From contig JAODMT010000004.1 in the NCBI GenBank assembly GCA_025464975.1, positions 186,001-250,000 on the forward strand: DNA of 64,000 bases, written 5' to 3'. The stretch comes from Microbacteriaceae bacterium. GTDB taxonomy: Bacteria > Actinomycetota > Actinomycetes > Actinomycetales > Microbacteriaceae. Under the pieces are notes generated by a model. The model searched no databases and was not told where the DNA came from. It worked only from the letters and a program-made list of their open reading frames with translations. A program made the position numbers and the translations under genes. Within the stretch, counting starts at the first letter, position 1; every line of letters begins with the position of its first letter. Positions 50,393 through 63,017 of this stretch are shown in pieces.

Positions 50393-52432
50393 TCAACCGG
50401 CCAAAAACAGCTGCATCGAGGTCGGCGCCAACGTGAGCGTCGAGCCGGGTGCGTGCACGTCGACCTCCGCCGAATCGTCCGCGCTGTTCCAGAGCAGCGT
50501 GTACGAGCCAACGCCCTCGTGCCGCGGGAGGCGCACCGTCTCCTCGGCTTCGACACCGTGAACGACGAGCAGGATTCGGTTGAACTCCTCAAACTCCGGA
50601 GTCGACGCCGCCAGATATTGCAGCGTGCGTTCCTTGGCGGAGTTCCAGTCGCTGATCGACATGGACATCCCGTCCTTGTTGAACCAGTCCATCTGCGTCG
50701 CCGACGGCACCGTCTCGCCGAAGATGCCGAAGCGGGAGGGGCGAAGGGCCGGGTTTGTGCGGCGCAGATCCAACAGCTTTCGGGAGACCAGAAACAGGTC
50801 GTTTTGCCAAGTCTCGTGCTCCCACGAAACCCAGGTCAACTCGCTGTCATGGCAGTAGGCGTTGTTGTTCCCCTGCTGGCTCCGACCGAATTCGTCGCCG
50901 GCGGTGATCATCGGCACGCCGGCGGAAAGCAGGAGGGTACCGAGGAGGTTCCGCATCGCCTTGTGGCGGGAAGAGAGGATGCGTTGGTCCTTGGTGGGAC
51001 CCTCGATGCCGTGATTGAACGAGTGACTGTTGTCCGTGCCGTCCCGATTGTTTTCACCGTTGCTCAGGTTGTGCTTGTGCTCGTAGGCGGTGAGGTCGGC
51101 GAGCGTGAAGCCGTCGTGAGCGGTCACGAAGTTCACCGAGGCGAGCGGTCCACGTTCCTGGGAGAAGGGACCGGCCGACCCGGCGAGCTTCGAGGCCAAC
51201 GGCCCGATCCCGATTGGGGCCTCTCCTTTGGCGCGAGCGGACCCGATGTCGGTGAGCCAGAAGTCCCTCGAGCGGTCGCGGTAGTCGTCGTTCCACTCCG
51301 ACCACGCTTGCGGAAAATTGCCAACCTGCCAGCCGCCCATTCCCACGTCCCATGGCTCCGCGATCATCTTCACGCCCTGAAGCTCAGGGTCCGAGATGAT
51401 TGCCGTCAACAGCGGATGGTTCGGGTCGAACTGCGCCCTGTCGTCTCGGCCGAGTGTGGCGGCCAGGTCGAAGCGGAAGCCATCGATCTGCACCTCGTTC
51501 GCCCAATAGCGGAGCGAATCAAGCACGAGCCGTTGCGACGCTGGCAGGGCGAAATTCAGCGTGTTTCCGCATCCGGTGACGTCGATGTAGACGCCTTCGT
51601 GGGTCTGGCGGTAGTACGAGGAGTTGTCGAGTCCGCGGAACGAAGTGGTAGGCCCGTCCTTGCCCTCCTCAGCGGTGTGGTTGTACACCACATCGAGGAT
51701 GACCTCGAGGCCGGCCTCGTGCAGGAGCTTGACCATGCCCTTGAATTCGCGGAGCACCCCGCTGGTTCCCTCGCCTCTGGCGGCCTGGCTTGCATACTCG
51801 AAATGAGGAGTGAAGTAGTTGAGGGTGTTGTAGCCCCAGTAATTGCTGAGCCCCTGCCTGATCAGGCGCTGCTCGCTCACGAACTGGTGCACGGGAAGCA
51901 GCTCGACGGTCGTGACCCCGAGATCCCTCAGGTAGTCGATAGTCGACTCGTGCGCCAGACCCGCGTAGGTGCCGCGAAGGTGCTCCGGAACCGCGGGATT
52001 GAGCCGGGAGAAACCCCGCGCGTGTGCCTCGAAGAGCACGGTGTGGTCGAGCGGAACCGCGGGTTTCGTAGCGCCGGCCCAATCGAACGCGTCATCCTGT
52101 ACCTGCGATAGCCAGCGACCGGACGCGGTGTTGACGAGCCCCCTGGCATACGGGTCGAGAAGGTGACGCCGCGGGTCGAATTCATGGGTCGGACCGGCTG
52201 GGCCGTCGGCCCGAATCGAGTAGCGGGTTCCGGCTGTCAAGGCCGGGGATTCGGCCGTCCACACATTGTCGTCGTCCCTGACGAGTTGCACGCTCGACGT
52301 CATTCGGGCGGGGTCGGCGGAATCAAACAGGCACAGTTCCACGGCGGTCGCGTTGGCCGACCAGACCCGTATTCTGCCCCCGGAGGAGGTAGCACGAACG
52401 CCGAGCTCGCTCAATGGATCGATCTCAGGCAT
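50393..52432 (-). CDS. glgX: Glycogen debranching enzyme GlgX
   Basis: A 679-residue GH13_11 isoamylase-type enzyme that hydrolyses alpha-1,6 branches. N-terminal CBM48 (VWSANATAVELCLFD), then FEAHARGFSRLNPAVPEHLRGTYAGL, GLSNYWGYNTLNYFTPHFEYAS, the nucleophile Asp in GFRFDLAATLGRD, acid/base Glu in MIAEPWDVG, and VTAHDGFTLADL. ATG 52432; TACTCT lies 7 nt upstream on the minus strand. It completes the alpha-glucan set at 39-46 kb. Full length; no defect seen. Confidence 0.95.
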   Translation of the reverse strand: MPEIDPLSELGVRATSSGGRIRVWSANATAVELCLFDSADPARMTSSVQLVRDDDNVWTAESPALTAGTRYSIRADGPAGPTHEFDPRRHLLDPYARGLVNTASGRWLSQVQDDAFDWAGATKPAVPLDHTVLFEAHARGFSRLNPAVPEHLRGTYAGLAHESTIDYLRDLGVTTVELLPVHQFVSEQRLIRQGLSNYWGYNTLNYFTPHFEYASQAARGEGTSGVLREFKGMVKLLHEAGLEVILDVVYNHTAEEGKDGPTTSFRGLDNSSYYRQTHEGVYIDVTGCGNTLNFALPASQRLVLDSLRYWANEVQIDGFRFDLAATLGRDDRAQFDPNHPLLTAIISDPELQGVKMIAEPWDVGMGGWQVGNFPQAWSEWNDDYRDRSRDFWLTDIGSARAKGEAPIGIGPLASKLAGSAGPFSQERGPLASVNFVTAHDGFTLADLTAYEHKHNLSNGENNRDGTDNSHSFNHGIEGPTKDQRILSSRHKAMRNLLGTLLLSAGVPMITAGDEFGRSQQGNNNAYCHDSELTWVSWEHETWQNDLFLVSRKLLDLRRTNPALRPSRFGIFGETVPSATQMDWFNKDGMSMSISDWNSAKERTLQYLAASTPEFEEFNRILLVVHGVEAEETVRLPRHEGVGSYTLLWNSADDSAEVDVHAPGSTLTLAPTSMQLFLAG

Positions 52433-52439
52433 GCGTTCT

Positions 52440-52445
52440 AGAGTA
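52440..52445 (-). promoter_or_regulatory. -10-like hexamer TACTCT before glgX
   Basis: On the minus strand TACTCT ends 7 nt before ATG 52432, with no ribosome-binding site; near-leaderless start. Confidence 0.4.
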
Positions 52446-52484
52446 GAGACTCCAGAGAGTTCGCTTGTTCAGGAGGTGTTGGTC

Positions 52485-53708
52485 GTGGCCGTATATCTCG
52501 ACCATGCCGCGACGACACCGATGTTTCCCGAGGCCATCGAGGCATACACATCGGCGCTCGGGATCGTCGGGAATCCGTCGTCCATTCACACGCAGGGGCA
52601 GAACGCCAAGCGAATGCTCGAGGAGGCGCGCGAGCGCGTTGCAGACTCCCTTGGCTGCGCTCCCATCGAGGTGGTGTTCACGTCCGGGGGAACGGAGTCG
52701 ATCAATCTCGCAGTGAAGGGACTGTACTGGGCGCGAAACAACCCCGCCGGTTCGAGGCCGAGAATCCTTGTCCCGAGGGGGGAACACCACGCGACTATCG
52801 ATACCGTCGAGTGGCTCGAGCGCTATGAGGGCGCCGTCATCGAGTGGATTCCGCTCGATGCCGTCGGCCGGATTGACCTCGACGCGCTGGCGGGCGCGCT
52901 CGATACCCAGGACAACATCGCCCTGATCACCCTGCTCTGGGCCAACAACGAGGTGGGGACCATTCAGCCGATCAGCGACGTTGTTGCGCTCGCCACCCTT
53001 CGTGGCATTCCGGTGCACGCCGACGCGATCTCCGCCTACCAACACCTTCCGATCGATTTCTCCACCAGCGGTCTCGCGGCGCTCTCGGTGTCGGCCCACA
53101 AGATCGGCGGCCCGCTCGGCATCGGGGCTCTCGTTGTCGATCGTTCAACGACGCTCGTTCCACTCATCCACGGCGGCGGTCAGCAGCGAGACGTGCGGTC
53201 CGGCACGCAGGACGCCCCGGCCGCCATTGCATTCGCGGCAGCCGCCCAACACGAGGCGCCCTCGCTTGCTGCTCTGCGGGATCGGGTCATCGCGGGCGTG
53301 CGCGCCGCGGTGCCGGAGGCCCAGCTTCGCGGAGATCCGGAAGACCGGCTCGACAACAACGCACACTTCACCTTTCCGGGCTGCGAGGGAGATTCGCTGC
53401 TCTTTTTGCTCGACGCGGCTGGGGTGTCCGTCAGTACCGGCTCGGCCTGCCGGGCGGGCATCCCGGAGGCATCCCACGTGCTGCTCGGGATGGGCCTCAG
53501 CGAGGCGGAAGCACGCGGCGCGATTCGCATCACCGTCGGTCACTCCACCACGGAGGCCGACGTGGACGCGTTTCTTGCAGCCCTGCCAGGGGCGTTTTCC
53601 CGGGCACGCCGCGCCGGATTAAGCGGTCGAAATGTCGCAGCTCGCTCCGCCGCAGCCACATCAGACGGCAATGCTCCCGATGCCACGCGGGCAGTTTCCC
53701 GTGGTTAG
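52485..53708 (+). CDS. Cysteine desulfurase
   Basis: A 407-residue class V aminotransferase-fold enzyme (NifS/IscS type): L-cysteine gives alanine and an enzyme persulfide. Visible: YLDHAATTPMFPEAIEAY, FTSGGTESINLAVKG, HADAISAYQHLPID, the PLP Lys in SAHKIGGPLGIGAL, and the persulfide Cys in STGSACRAG. The C-terminal ~30 residues are an Ala/Arg-rich tail. GTG 52485 has AGGAGG 8 nt upstream. It is followed by a lipoprotein gene (8-bp overlap) and mnmA, so a sulfur supply for tRNA 2-thiouridine is the natural role; supply to Fe-S assembly is also possible. Confidence 0.92.
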   Translation: MAVYLDHAATTPMFPEAIEAYTSALGIVGNPSSIHTQGQNAKRMLEEARERVADSLGCAPIEVVFTSGGTESINLAVKGLYWARNNPAGSRPRILVPRGEHHATIDTVEWLERYEGAVIEWIPLDAVGRIDLDALAGALDTQDNIALITLLWANNEVGTIQPISDVVALATLRGIPVHADAISAYQHLPIDFSTSGLAALSVSAHKIGGPLGIGALVVDRSTTLVPLIHGGGQQRDVRSGTQDAPAAIAFAAAAQHEAPSLAALRDRVIAGVRAAVPEAQLRGDPEDRLDNNAHFTFPGCEGDSLLFLLDAAGVSVSTGSACRAGIPEASHVLLGMGLSEAEARGAIRITVGHSTTEADVDAFLAALPGAFSRARRAGLSGRNVAARSAAATSDGNAPDATRAVSRG

Positions 53709-54243
53709 GCGTCTCGCCGCGCTCGCCGTGGCGGCGGCGATCCTCGCGAGCGGCCTGACCGCGTGCACGTCAGGGGCGCCTGCGACGGTACCCTCGCCCA
53801 CTCCGACCGAGAGCGTGCCCGCCGACCCAGCCCTCAAGTCCCAGTTCCCGTCATCATTCACCGCCGAGACCGCACAGGTGGAATCGCTGCGGTTGGCCGA
53901 CGCAATTGATGCGCTTCTTCCGAAGAACATTGTCCTGAACGTGGCCAACACGGCTCAGCTCGTGCCGGCGACCACCGGTGCCGGTTCTTACTTCGGCGTG
54001 CTTCAGCACATCACGATCAACCCAACCGTCGATCCGGTACTCGTCGCGAAGTCCATCGCGCAGAAACTAGTGGCGTCGGGCTGGTCGCAGCTGCAGGCGC
54101 AGGATCAGGACGGTGTACACCTCGTCAACCTCTCGAGCGGTTCCAATGTGAAGACCTCATGGTTCCTCGTCCTGAGCGGCGACCCCCGCGTGACCAATCA
54201 ATCAGTGGTGTCGCTGCAGCTGGCGAGCCCCGACTTGCCGTAA
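53701..54243 (+). CDS. Small lipoprotein of unknown function
   Basis: A 180-residue lipoprotein: basic VVRR, hydrophobic core, lipobox LTAC with Cys22, then a Ser/Pro/Thr linker (APATVPSPTPTESVPA). The mature part has no known domain. GTG 53701 is chosen because it overlaps the desulfurase stop by 8 bp and puts the lipobox at the usual distance; earlier in-frame ATGs at 53632, 53671 and 53680 add a Pro-rich stretch inside the desulfurase gene. Sits between two sulfur-transfer genes, but nothing links it to them functionally. Confidence 0.8.
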   Translation: MVRRLAALAVAAAILASGLTACTSGAPATVPSPTPTESVPADPALKSQFPSSFTAETAQVESLRLADAIDALLPKNIVLNVANTAQLVPATTGAGSYFGVLQHITINPTVDPVLVAKSIAQKLVASGWSQLQAQDQDGVHLVNLSSGSNVKTSWFLVLSGDPRVTNQSVVSLQLASPDLP

Positions 54244-54286
54244 CCCGCGGCCCGGCTTGCCCGATGGTGCTCGAATCGGCCTCGCC

Positions 54287-54292
54287 TAGACT
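54287..54292 (+). promoter_or_regulatory. -10-like hexamer TAGACT for leaderless mnmA
   Basis: TAGACT ends exactly 6 nt before ATG 54299, with no Shine-Dalgarno sequence. Confidence 0.55.
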
Positions 54293-54298
54293 TGAGAC

Positions 54299-55408
54299 AT
54301 GAAGGTTTTGGCGGCAATGAGTGGCGGAGTCGACTCCGCGGTGGCCGCGGCGCGAGCGGTGGACGCCGGCCACGACGTGGTCGGCGTTCATCTTGCGCTC
54401 AGCAGGATGCCGGGAACGCTCCGCACCGGCGCCCGCGGCTGCTGCACGATCGAAGACTCGATGGATGCTCAGCGGGCAGCGAACATCATTGGCATTCCGT
54501 ATTACGTGTGGGACTTCTCCGAACGCTTCAAGCTCGACGTTGTCGACGACTTCGTCGCCGAGTATTCGGCCGGCCGCACCCCCAACCCGTGCATGCGCTG
54601 CAACGAGCGAATCAAATTCGCCGCGTTGCTTGAGAAGGCAATCGACCTCGGCTTCGACGCCGTTGCCACCGGCCACTACGCGAGCATCCTCACCGATGCC
54701 AACGGCAACCGAGAGCTGCATCGGGCCGCCGCCTGGGCGAAGGACCAGTCTTACGTGCTCGGTGTGCTCACGGCCGAGCAACTTGCCCACTCGATGTTCC
54801 CACTCGGCGCGACCCCGTCGAAGGCCGAGGTGCGAGCCGAGGCGGCCGAGCGCGGTTTCAGCGTCGCGAGCAAGCCGGATTCCCATGACATCTGCTTCAT
54901 TCCGGACGGCGACACCCGCGGGTGGCTCGCCGACCGCGTCGGAGCCGAGCCCGGCATCATCCTCGAGCGCGACGGATCGGTTGTCGGCAGCCACGAGGGA
55001 GCTGCGGCCTTCACGGTGGGGCAGCGCAAGGGGCTCAACCTAGGTGTTCCCTCTCCCGACGGTCGGCCCCGATTCGTTCTCGAGGTTCGTCCGAGCAGCA
55101 ACACCGTTGTCGTGGGGCCCAAGGAGGCTCTCGACCTCGCCGAAGTCGCCGGCTCGAAGTTCAGCTGGGCGGGGCTTGCGCCGACCGACCCGAGCACGGC
55201 GTTCGATGTTCACGTGCAGATCCGCGCACATTCCGATCCGGTGCCGGCTGTCGCGGTGGTGCGCGATGGCGAGCTGGTGATCCGACCGACGACTCCGCTG
55301 AACGGTGTGGCTCCGGGACAAACTGCCGTCATCTATGTCGGCACCCGGGTCCTCGGGCAGTGCACGATCGACCGCACGGTGTCTGCCGTACCCGTTTCCG
55401 CCGCCTGA
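54299..55408 (+). CDS. mnmA: tRNA 2-thiouridylase
   Basis: A 369-residue MnmA/TrmU, which makes 2-thiouridine at position 34 of tRNAs for Lys, Glu and Gln. PP-loop SGGVDS at residues 8-13; catalytic Cys101 in [10 protein letters not shown] and partner Cys199 in [16 protein letters not shown] and the PUA-like [12 protein letters not shown] region follow. ATG 54299 with TAGACT 6 nt before it. A cysteine desulfurase two genes upstream could be the sulfur donor. Followed by a hairpin terminator. Confidence 0.96.
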   Translation: MKVLAAMSGGVDSAVAAARAVDAGHDVVGVHLALSRMPGTLRTGARGCCTIEDSMDAQRAANIIGIPYYVWDFSERFKLDVVDDFVAEYSAGRTPNPCMRCNERIKFAALLEKAIDLGFDAVATGHYASILTDANGNRELHRAAAWAKDQSYVLGVLTAEQLAHSMFPLGATPSKAEVRAEAAERGFSVASKPDSHDICFIPDGDTRGWLADRVGAEPGIILERDGSVVGSHEGAAAFTVGQRKGLNLGVPSPDGRPRFVLEVRPSSNTVVVGPKEALDLAEVAGSKFSWAGLAPTDPSTAFDVHVQIRAHSDPVPAVAVVRDGELVIRPTTPLNGVAPGQTAVIYVGTRVLGQCTIDRTVSAVPVSAA

Positions 55409-57841
<2,433 letters not shown>

Positions 57842-57874
57842 TAGGCTCGGCGCGGGGACTAGGCGCGAGCTCGG

Positions 57875-57910
57875 CTAGGAAATACCTAGGTCGGGGCGTG
57901 TTTCGCCCCG
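57875..57910. promoter_or_regulatory. Two adjacent inverted repeats between ligA and the DUF1023 gene
   Basis: CTAGG-aaata-CCTAG (57875-57889) and CGGGGCG-tgttt-CGCCCCG (57892-57910). TATATT at 57911-57916 follows directly and could be a -10. The second could end ligA transcription or act as an operator for the next gene. Confidence 0.45.
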
Positions 57911-57972
57911 TATATTAGGGTAGTACTCAGTTTTCCGTTGCTCACGGTTCTACGAAGCTCCGTACCCAACGA

Positions 57973-59418
57973 TTGGATATCGCCTACTTGCTGTTTGATG
58001 CCGCAGCATTTCTTACTTCGTCCGGGGCCCTCAACGGGGTGGCGGAGTCGTTTGTCACGCATGAAATCGGCCAGCAGATCTACTCGAACGTGGTCCTCGC
58101 AGACTCGTCCGCTCGGCAGCCTTCCGGGTGGGAACCGGCCCTGTCCAAGACCCAGTCGACCGGCCATTCCGACTCCAATCATGCCCTTGCTGCGCCGGTG
58201 AACCCCGCGTCCCTGGCGTCGCTGAGTGGAAGCGTCCTGCTTCAAGACCTCTCCGCCCTTCCGCAGGCGCAGGTCGCAAAATTCGTGCGGGCAAACCCGG
58301 CGACGGTGAGCAAATTTCTGGTGAGTCCGCCCGGGGCGCACACGGTTGTGTCGTGGTGGAGTTCGATCTCGCCGAACACCCGCAAGTCGCTTACCGTTGC
58401 AGCGCCCGAGCTGGTTGGCAACCTTGACGGGGTGCCGTTCTCGGTTCGCGACGCCGCCAATCGACGGTATCTGGCGGAGTCAATCGCCACTCTGAAGAAG
58501 TCGATAGCGAGCGGATCGGGTCGGGCACAGCTCGTGCAGTCGAGGCACCGCCTCGACATTCTCACCCAAATCTCGCGCACTCTGCACACCGCTCCGAACC
58601 AGCCGGAACGCCAGCTCCTGACCTTCGATCCGTCGGGCGAGGCGCGCGCTGCGGTCGTGGTGGGAAACCTCGCGAGCGCGGACTACGTGAGCTACCTCGT
58701 TCCCGGGATGTTCTTCACGGTGCAGGGGCAGATGTACGACTGGACCACAATCGCCGCTGATCTGCAGACCGAGCAGTCGACCTGGTTGAAGACGCTGGCA
58801 ACGACCAATCCGTCACTCGGCGGCAAGACCGCGGCGACGGTGTCCTGGATTGGCTACTCGACGCCCGGGGTGCTCGACATCGCCTCCCTGTCGCGTGCCG
58901 ATCAGGGTGCAAAGTTTCTCGGCAACGCGGTGCGCGGGGTGCAGGCCACTCGCGCCGGGTCGGAGCCGTTCGTGACCCTCGTCACCCACTCCTACGGGTC
59001 GACCGCCGCAATGATCGAACTCGCAAGCGGGGGGGTGAAGGTGGATGCCCTCGCCATGGTTGGATCCCCGGGCGGCGCCGCACAATCCGCCTCCGCGCTC
59101 GACGTGACAAACGACAACGTGTATGTCGCCGAAGCCGCCTGGGACCCGGTCGTCAACACCGCGTTCTACGGAAGTGACCCCGGATCCTCGCAATTCGGTG
59201 CGAAGAAGTTCGACGTCGCCGGCGGAACAGACGCGATAACGCACAAGTCCCTCGCGGCCGCTGTCGGTCACCTCGGATACTTCGATCCCGGCTCGGAGGC
59301 CATGCGCAACCTAGCGCTGATCGGCCTTAACCAGGGCGCTCTTGTCACCAACGGGACGCTTGCCGACGCGCACCGCACCCTCGCCGACGCGAACCGAAGT
59401 CAGCCGGTCGGGAAGTAG
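57973..59418 (+). CDS. DUF1023-type alpha/beta hydrolase
   Basis: A 481-residue protein of the actinobacterial DUF1023 hydrolase group. The C-terminal half has the hydrolase core: DWTTIAADLQTEQ, ATVSWIGYSTPGVLDIASLSRADQGA, the nucleophile elbow VTHSYGST, DALAMVGSPGG and a late His in HLGYF. The N-terminal half is helical with a hydrophobic start but no clear signal peptide. The only available start in the open frame before the conserved part is TTG 57973. Secreted or envelope-associated relatives exist; substrate unknown. It stands alone between ligA and gatCAB. Confidence 0.78.
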   Translation: MDIAYLLFDAAAFLTSSGALNGVAESFVTHEIGQQIYSNVVLADSSARQPSGWEPALSKTQSTGHSDSNHALAAPVNPASLASLSGSVLLQDLSALPQAQVAKFVRANPATVSKFLVSPPGAHTVVSWWSSISPNTRKSLTVAAPELVGNLDGVPFSVRDAANRRYLAESIATLKKSIASGSGRAQLVQSRHRLDILTQISRTLHTAPNQPERQLLTFDPSGEARAAVVVGNLASADYVSYLVPGMFFTVQGQMYDWTTIAADLQTEQSTWLKTLATTNPSLGGKTAATVSWIGYSTPGVLDIASLSRADQGAKFLGNAVRGVQATRAGSEPFVTLVTHSYGSTAAMIELASGGVKVDALAMVGSPGGAAQSASALDVTNDNVYVAEAAWDPVVNTAFYGSDPGSSQFGAKKFDVAGGTDAITHKSLAAAVGHLGYFDPGSEAMRNLALIGLNQGALVTNGTLADAHRTLADANRSQPVGK

Positions 59419-59472
59419 CCCGGCTCGCTCGCGGCCACACCGCAGGAATCGCTCCCGCTCCGCCGCGCGGAA

Positions 59473-59478
59473 TAGACT
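59473..59478 (+). promoter_or_regulatory. -10-like hexamer TAGACT for gatCAB
   Basis: TAGACT would start a leader of about 40 nt before the gatC ATG at 59527, so this operon is probably not leaderless. No clear -35. Confidence 0.4.
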
Positions 59479-59526
59479 GAATGGTCATCCCAGCCGCCCT
59501 AACGGGCACACAACGCACGGAGCCGC

Positions 59527-59826
59527 ATGTCCGAGATCACGACCGACCAGGTCGCGCACCTGGCGAACCTGGCGAGAATCGCCCTGACCCCGGAAGAGAT
59601 CGACAAGCTCACCGGCGAGTTGAGCGTCATCATCGACTCCATCGCGAAGGTGTCCCAGGTCGCAACCGCCGATGTCCCGGCGACGAGTCACCCCATTCCG
59701 TTGACCAACGTGTTCCGTCCGGATGTCATCGGGGACACGCTTTCCCAGGAGGAAGCACTCAGCGGGGCGCCGGAACACGACGGCAGCCGCTTCAAGGTGT
59801 CCGCGATCCTGGGAGAGGAGCAGTAA
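59527..59826 (+). CDS. gatC: Glu-tRNA(Gln)/Asp-tRNA(Asn) amidotransferase subunit C
   Basis: A 99-residue GatC, the small subunit that ties GatA to GatB. Visible: [36 protein letters not shown] and the extended belt [21 protein letters not shown] 59527; CGGAG just upstream. Stop overlaps the gatA ATG by one base. First gene of gatCAB. Confidence 0.95.
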   Translation: MSEITTDQVAHLANLARIALTPEEIDKLTGELSVIIDSIAKVSQVATADVPATSHPIPLTNVFRPDVIGDTLSQEEALSGAPEHDGSRFKVSAILGEEQ

Positions 59827-61457
59827 TGACCGACGCACGCAGTTCCCGCGGTCCCCGCCACGCGGCCGAGACCACGCCAGACTCACGAGGCGCGACCGAT
59901 CGCGACCTCACCGGGACCGCTGACTACGGGCACCAGACGGGAACGGTCGACCTCACCCGACTTTCAGCCGCGTCACTGTCAGAGCTGCTTCACGCCCGTG
60001 AAATCTCGAGCGTCGAGGTCACCAGGGCTCACCTCGACCGCATTGCCGCGGTCGACGGCGACGTGCACGCCTTCCTGCACGTCTCGCGGGACGCGATCGA
60101 CACGGCCGAGGGCGTGGACGTTCTGCGCCGAAGCGGCGACCAGCTCGGCCCGCTCGCCGGAATCCCGATCGCCATCAAGGACGTGTTGTGCACGCTCGAC
60201 ATGCCCTCAACCGCCGGCTCGCGCATTCTCGAGGGCTGGATTCCGCCCTACGACGCGACGGTCGTGCGCAAGCTGCGTGAGGCGTTCCTCATTCCGCTCG
60301 GCAAGACCAATATGGATGAGTTCGCAATGGGCTCGTCCACCGAGCACTCGGCCTTCGGCCCGACCCACAACCCGTGGGACCTCGACCGCATCCCCGGCGG
60401 GTCGGGTGGTGGCTCCGCGGCGGCCGTCGCGGCGTTCGAGTCTCCGCTCGCACTCGGTTCGGACACCGGTGGATCCATCCGCCAGCCCGCGGCCGTCACC
60501 GGTTCGGTCGGCGTGAAGCCGACCTACGGCGGCGTCTCGCGCTATGGGGCGATCGCCCTCGCCAGTTCACTCGACCAGGTCGGGCCAGTCGCCCGAACGG
60601 TGATCGATGCCGCGCTCCTTCACGACGTGATCGGCGGTCACGATCCCCGTGATTCCACCTCCCTTCGAGACGCATGGCCGAGCTTCGCCGCGGCCGCCCG
60701 TGCCGGGCAGCTCAAGCGCAACCTCAACGGTGTAAAGGTCGGCGTCGTCAAGGAACTCGATGCGCCTGGCTTCCAGGCCGGGGTGCACCAGCGCTTCCAC
60801 GAAACGCTCGATCTGCTCGCGTCGAACGGTGCCGAGATCATTGAGGTGTCCGCCCCCAATTTCGAGTACGCCGTCGCCGCCTACTATCTGATTCTTCCGG
60901 CGGAGGCCTCAAGCAACCTCGCCAAGTTCGATTCGGTGCGATTCGGCCTCCGAGTGAACCCTGTTGGGGGAGGGACAGTGGAGGACGTCATGTCCGCCAC
61001 ACGCGAAGCGGGCTTCGGCGACGAGGTCAAGCGCCGCGTCATCCTCGGCACCTACGCCCTCAGCGCCGGGTACTACGACGCCTACTACGGCAGCGCACAG
61101 AAGGTGCGCACCCTGATCCAGCGCGACTTTGCGGCTGCGTTCGAGCAGGTCGACATTCTCGTGAGCCCCGCGGCGCCCACTACCGCCTTCAAGATCGGCG
61201 AGAAGGTGAACGACCCGCTCGCGATGTACCTCAACGACGTCACCACAATTCCCGCGAACCTGGCCGGCATCCCCGGAATGGGACTTCCCATGGGTCTCGC
61301 CCCGGAGGACGGGCTGCCAACGGGGCTGCAGATCATGGCCCCGGCACGGGCGGATGCTCGGCTCTACGAGCACGGAGCGGCAATTGAAGCGCTGCTCGAA
61401 GACAGCTGGGGGAGAACCCTCATTTCGCAGGCTCCGGAACTGAAGGTGAGCAAGTAA
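59826..61457 (+). CDS. gatA: Glu-tRNA(Gln)/Asp-tRNA(Asn) amidotransferase subunit A
   Basis: A 543-residue amidase-signature subunit that releases ammonia from glutamine. The triad is Lys118 (IAIKDV), cis-Ser193 (GGSGGGS) and nucleophile Ser217 ([12 protein letters not shown]). The first ~40 residues ([20 protein letters not shown]) are polar and not part of the usual enzyme, which starts near [14 protein letters not shown]. The start overlaps the gatC stop (TAATG), which supports this ATG and hence the extension. Its stop overlaps gatB the same way. Confidence 0.96.
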   Translation: MTDARSSRGPRHAAETTPDSRGATDRDLTGTADYGHQTGTVDLTRLSAASLSELLHAREISSVEVTRAHLDRIAAVDGDVHAFLHVSRDAIDTAEGVDVLRRSGDQLGPLAGIPIAIKDVLCTLDMPSTAGSRILEGWIPPYDATVVRKLREAFLIPLGKTNMDEFAMGSSTEHSAFGPTHNPWDLDRIPGGSGGGSAAAVAAFESPLALGSDTGGSIRQPAAVTGSVGVKPTYGGVSRYGAIALASSLDQVGPVARTVIDAALLHDVIGGHDPRDSTSLRDAWPSFAAAARAGQLKRNLNGVKVGVVKELDAPGFQAGVHQRFHETLDLLASNGAEIIEVSAPNFEYAVAAYYLILPAEASSNLAKFDSVRFGLRVNPVGGGTVEDVMSATREAGFGDEVKRRVILGTYALSAGYYDAYYGSAQKVRTLIQRDFAAAFEQVDILVSPAAPTTAFKIGEKVNDPLAMYLNDVTTIPANLAGIPGMGLPMGLAPEDGLPTGLQIMAPARADARLYEHGAAIEALLEDSWGRTLISQAPELKVSK

Positions 61458-62959
61458 TGGCACAGCCCGCAGAACTCATGGACTTCGATAAGGCCATCGA
61501 GCTGTTCGAGCCCGTGCTCGGCTTCGAGGTGCACGTCGAACTCAACACCAAGACGAAGATGTTCAGCGATGCCCCGAACTTCTTCGGTGGCGAGCCGAAC
61601 ACCAACGTCACGCCCGTGGACCTCGGACTCCCGGGCAGCCTTCCCGTGGTCAACGAGCAGGCCATTAAGTACTCAATCAGCCTCGGCCTCGCGCTCGGGT
61701 GCGAGATCCGGCCGAGTTCACGCTTCGCCCGTAAGAACTACTTCTACCCCGACCTCGCCAAGAACTACCAGATCAGTCAGTACGACGAGCCGATCGCGTT
61801 CGACGGATCGGTTGAGGTCGAACTCGCCGACGGCCGGTTGTTTCAGATCCCGATCGAACGCGCCCACATGGAAGAGGACGCGGGGAAGCTGACGCATGTC
61901 GGCGGCGCGACCGGCCGCATCCAGGGCGCCGAGTATTCGCTTGTCGACTACAACCGTGCCGGGGTGCCGCTGGTCGAGATCGTGACCAACATCATCTACG
62001 GTGCCGAGCGGGACGCCCCGGAGCTGGCCAAGGCGTACGTCTCAACCATTCGCGACATTGTTCGCTCCCTCGGCATCAGCGACGCGAAGATGGAGCGGGG
62101 CAACCTGCGCTGTGACGCGAACATCTCGCTGTCTCCCCGCGGGTCGGGAAAGCTCGGCACTCGGACCGAGACCAAGAACGTCAACAGCCTGCGCAGCGTC
62201 GAGCGCGCGATCCGGTACGAGATCCAGCGTCAGGCTGCCATTCTGGCGGCGGGCGGGACCATCATTCAGGAGACCCGCCACTGGCACGAAGACACCGGGG
62301 TGACCTCTGCGGGCCGACCCAAGAGTGACGCGGACGACTACCGATACTTTCCGGAACCCGATCTGCTTCCCGTCGCGCCGTCTCTCGAACTCATCGAAGA
62401 GCTGCGAGCCGCCCTTCCGGAGGCTCCGGCGATTCGCCGTCGCCGGCTCAAGGAGGCGTGGGGATTCACCGACCTCGAGTTCCAGGACGTGGCGAACTCC
62501 GGGCTGCTCGTCGAGATCGAGGAGACCGCGGCCGCCGGGGCATCCGCCGCGCAGGCCCGCAAATGGTGGACCGGTGAAATTGCGCGGCTCGCCAACGCGG
62601 CCTCGGTTGACGCCTCATCCCTTGTGTCGCCCGCGGACGTCGCGGAACTCATCGGGCTGATCGAGTCTGGTGAACTGACAGACCGGTTGGCCCGCCAGGT
62701 GCTTGAGGGGGTCGTTGCGGGGGAGGGGTCCCCGAGCGCCGTCGTGCAGTCCCGCGGCCTCGCGGTCGTGTCGGATGACGGCGCCCTCATCGCCGCGATC
62801 GACGACGCGCTAGCCGCCCAGCCAGACGTGCTCGACAAGATCCGGGACGGCAAGGTTCAGGCCGCCGGTGCCGTGATCGGAGCCGTCATGAAGGCGATGA
62901 AGGGAACCGCGGACGCGGCGCGAGTTCGCGAGCTCGTGCTGGAGCGCGCTCAGCAGTAG
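61457..62959 (+). CDS. gatB: Glu-tRNA(Gln)/Asp-tRNA(Asn) amidotransferase subunit B
   Basis: A 500-residue GatB: kinase-like domain that activates Glu/Asp on tRNA and accepts ammonia from GatA, plus C-terminal YqeY-like tail. Visible: [105 protein letters not shown], and [14 protein letters not shown]. Starts by overlapping the gatA stop (TAATG). Ends at a hairpin facing the PHP gene. Confidence 0.97.
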   Translation: MAQPAELMDFDKAIELFEPVLGFEVHVELNTKTKMFSDAPNFFGGEPNTNVTPVDLGLPGSLPVVNEQAIKYSISLGLALGCEIRPSSRFARKNYFYPDLAKNYQISQYDEPIAFDGSVEVELADGRLFQIPIERAHMEEDAGKLTHVGGATGRIQGAEYSLVDYNRAGVPLVEIVTNIIYGAERDAPELAKAYVSTIRDIVRSLGISDAKMERGNLRCDANISLSPRGSGKLGTRTETKNVNSLRSVERAIRYEIQRQAAILAAGGTIIQETRHWHEDTGVTSAGRPKSDADDYRYFPEPDLLPVAPSLELIEELRAALPEAPAIRRRRLKEAWGFTDLEFQDVANSGLLVEIEETAAAGASAAQARKWWTGEIARLANAASVDASSLVSPADVAELIGLIESGELTDRLARQVLEGVVAGEGSPSAVVQSRGLAVVSDDGALIAAIDDALAAQPDVLDKIRDGKVQAAGAVIGAVMKAMKGTADAARVRELVLERAQQ

Positions 62960-62962
62960 GCC

Positions 62963-63006
62963 CGGCCCATAGTCTCCGCCGACGGAGGTCGACCAGAACT
63001 GGGCCG
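62963..63006. terminator. Bidirectional hairpin between gatB and PHP gene
   Basis: CGGCCCA (62963-62969) and TGGGCCG (63000-63006), with CTCCG-ccga-CGGAG (62974-62987) nested inside. Lies exactly in the convergent gap. No T-run. Confidence 0.45.
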
Positions 63007-63017
63007 ACGGCGAAGGC

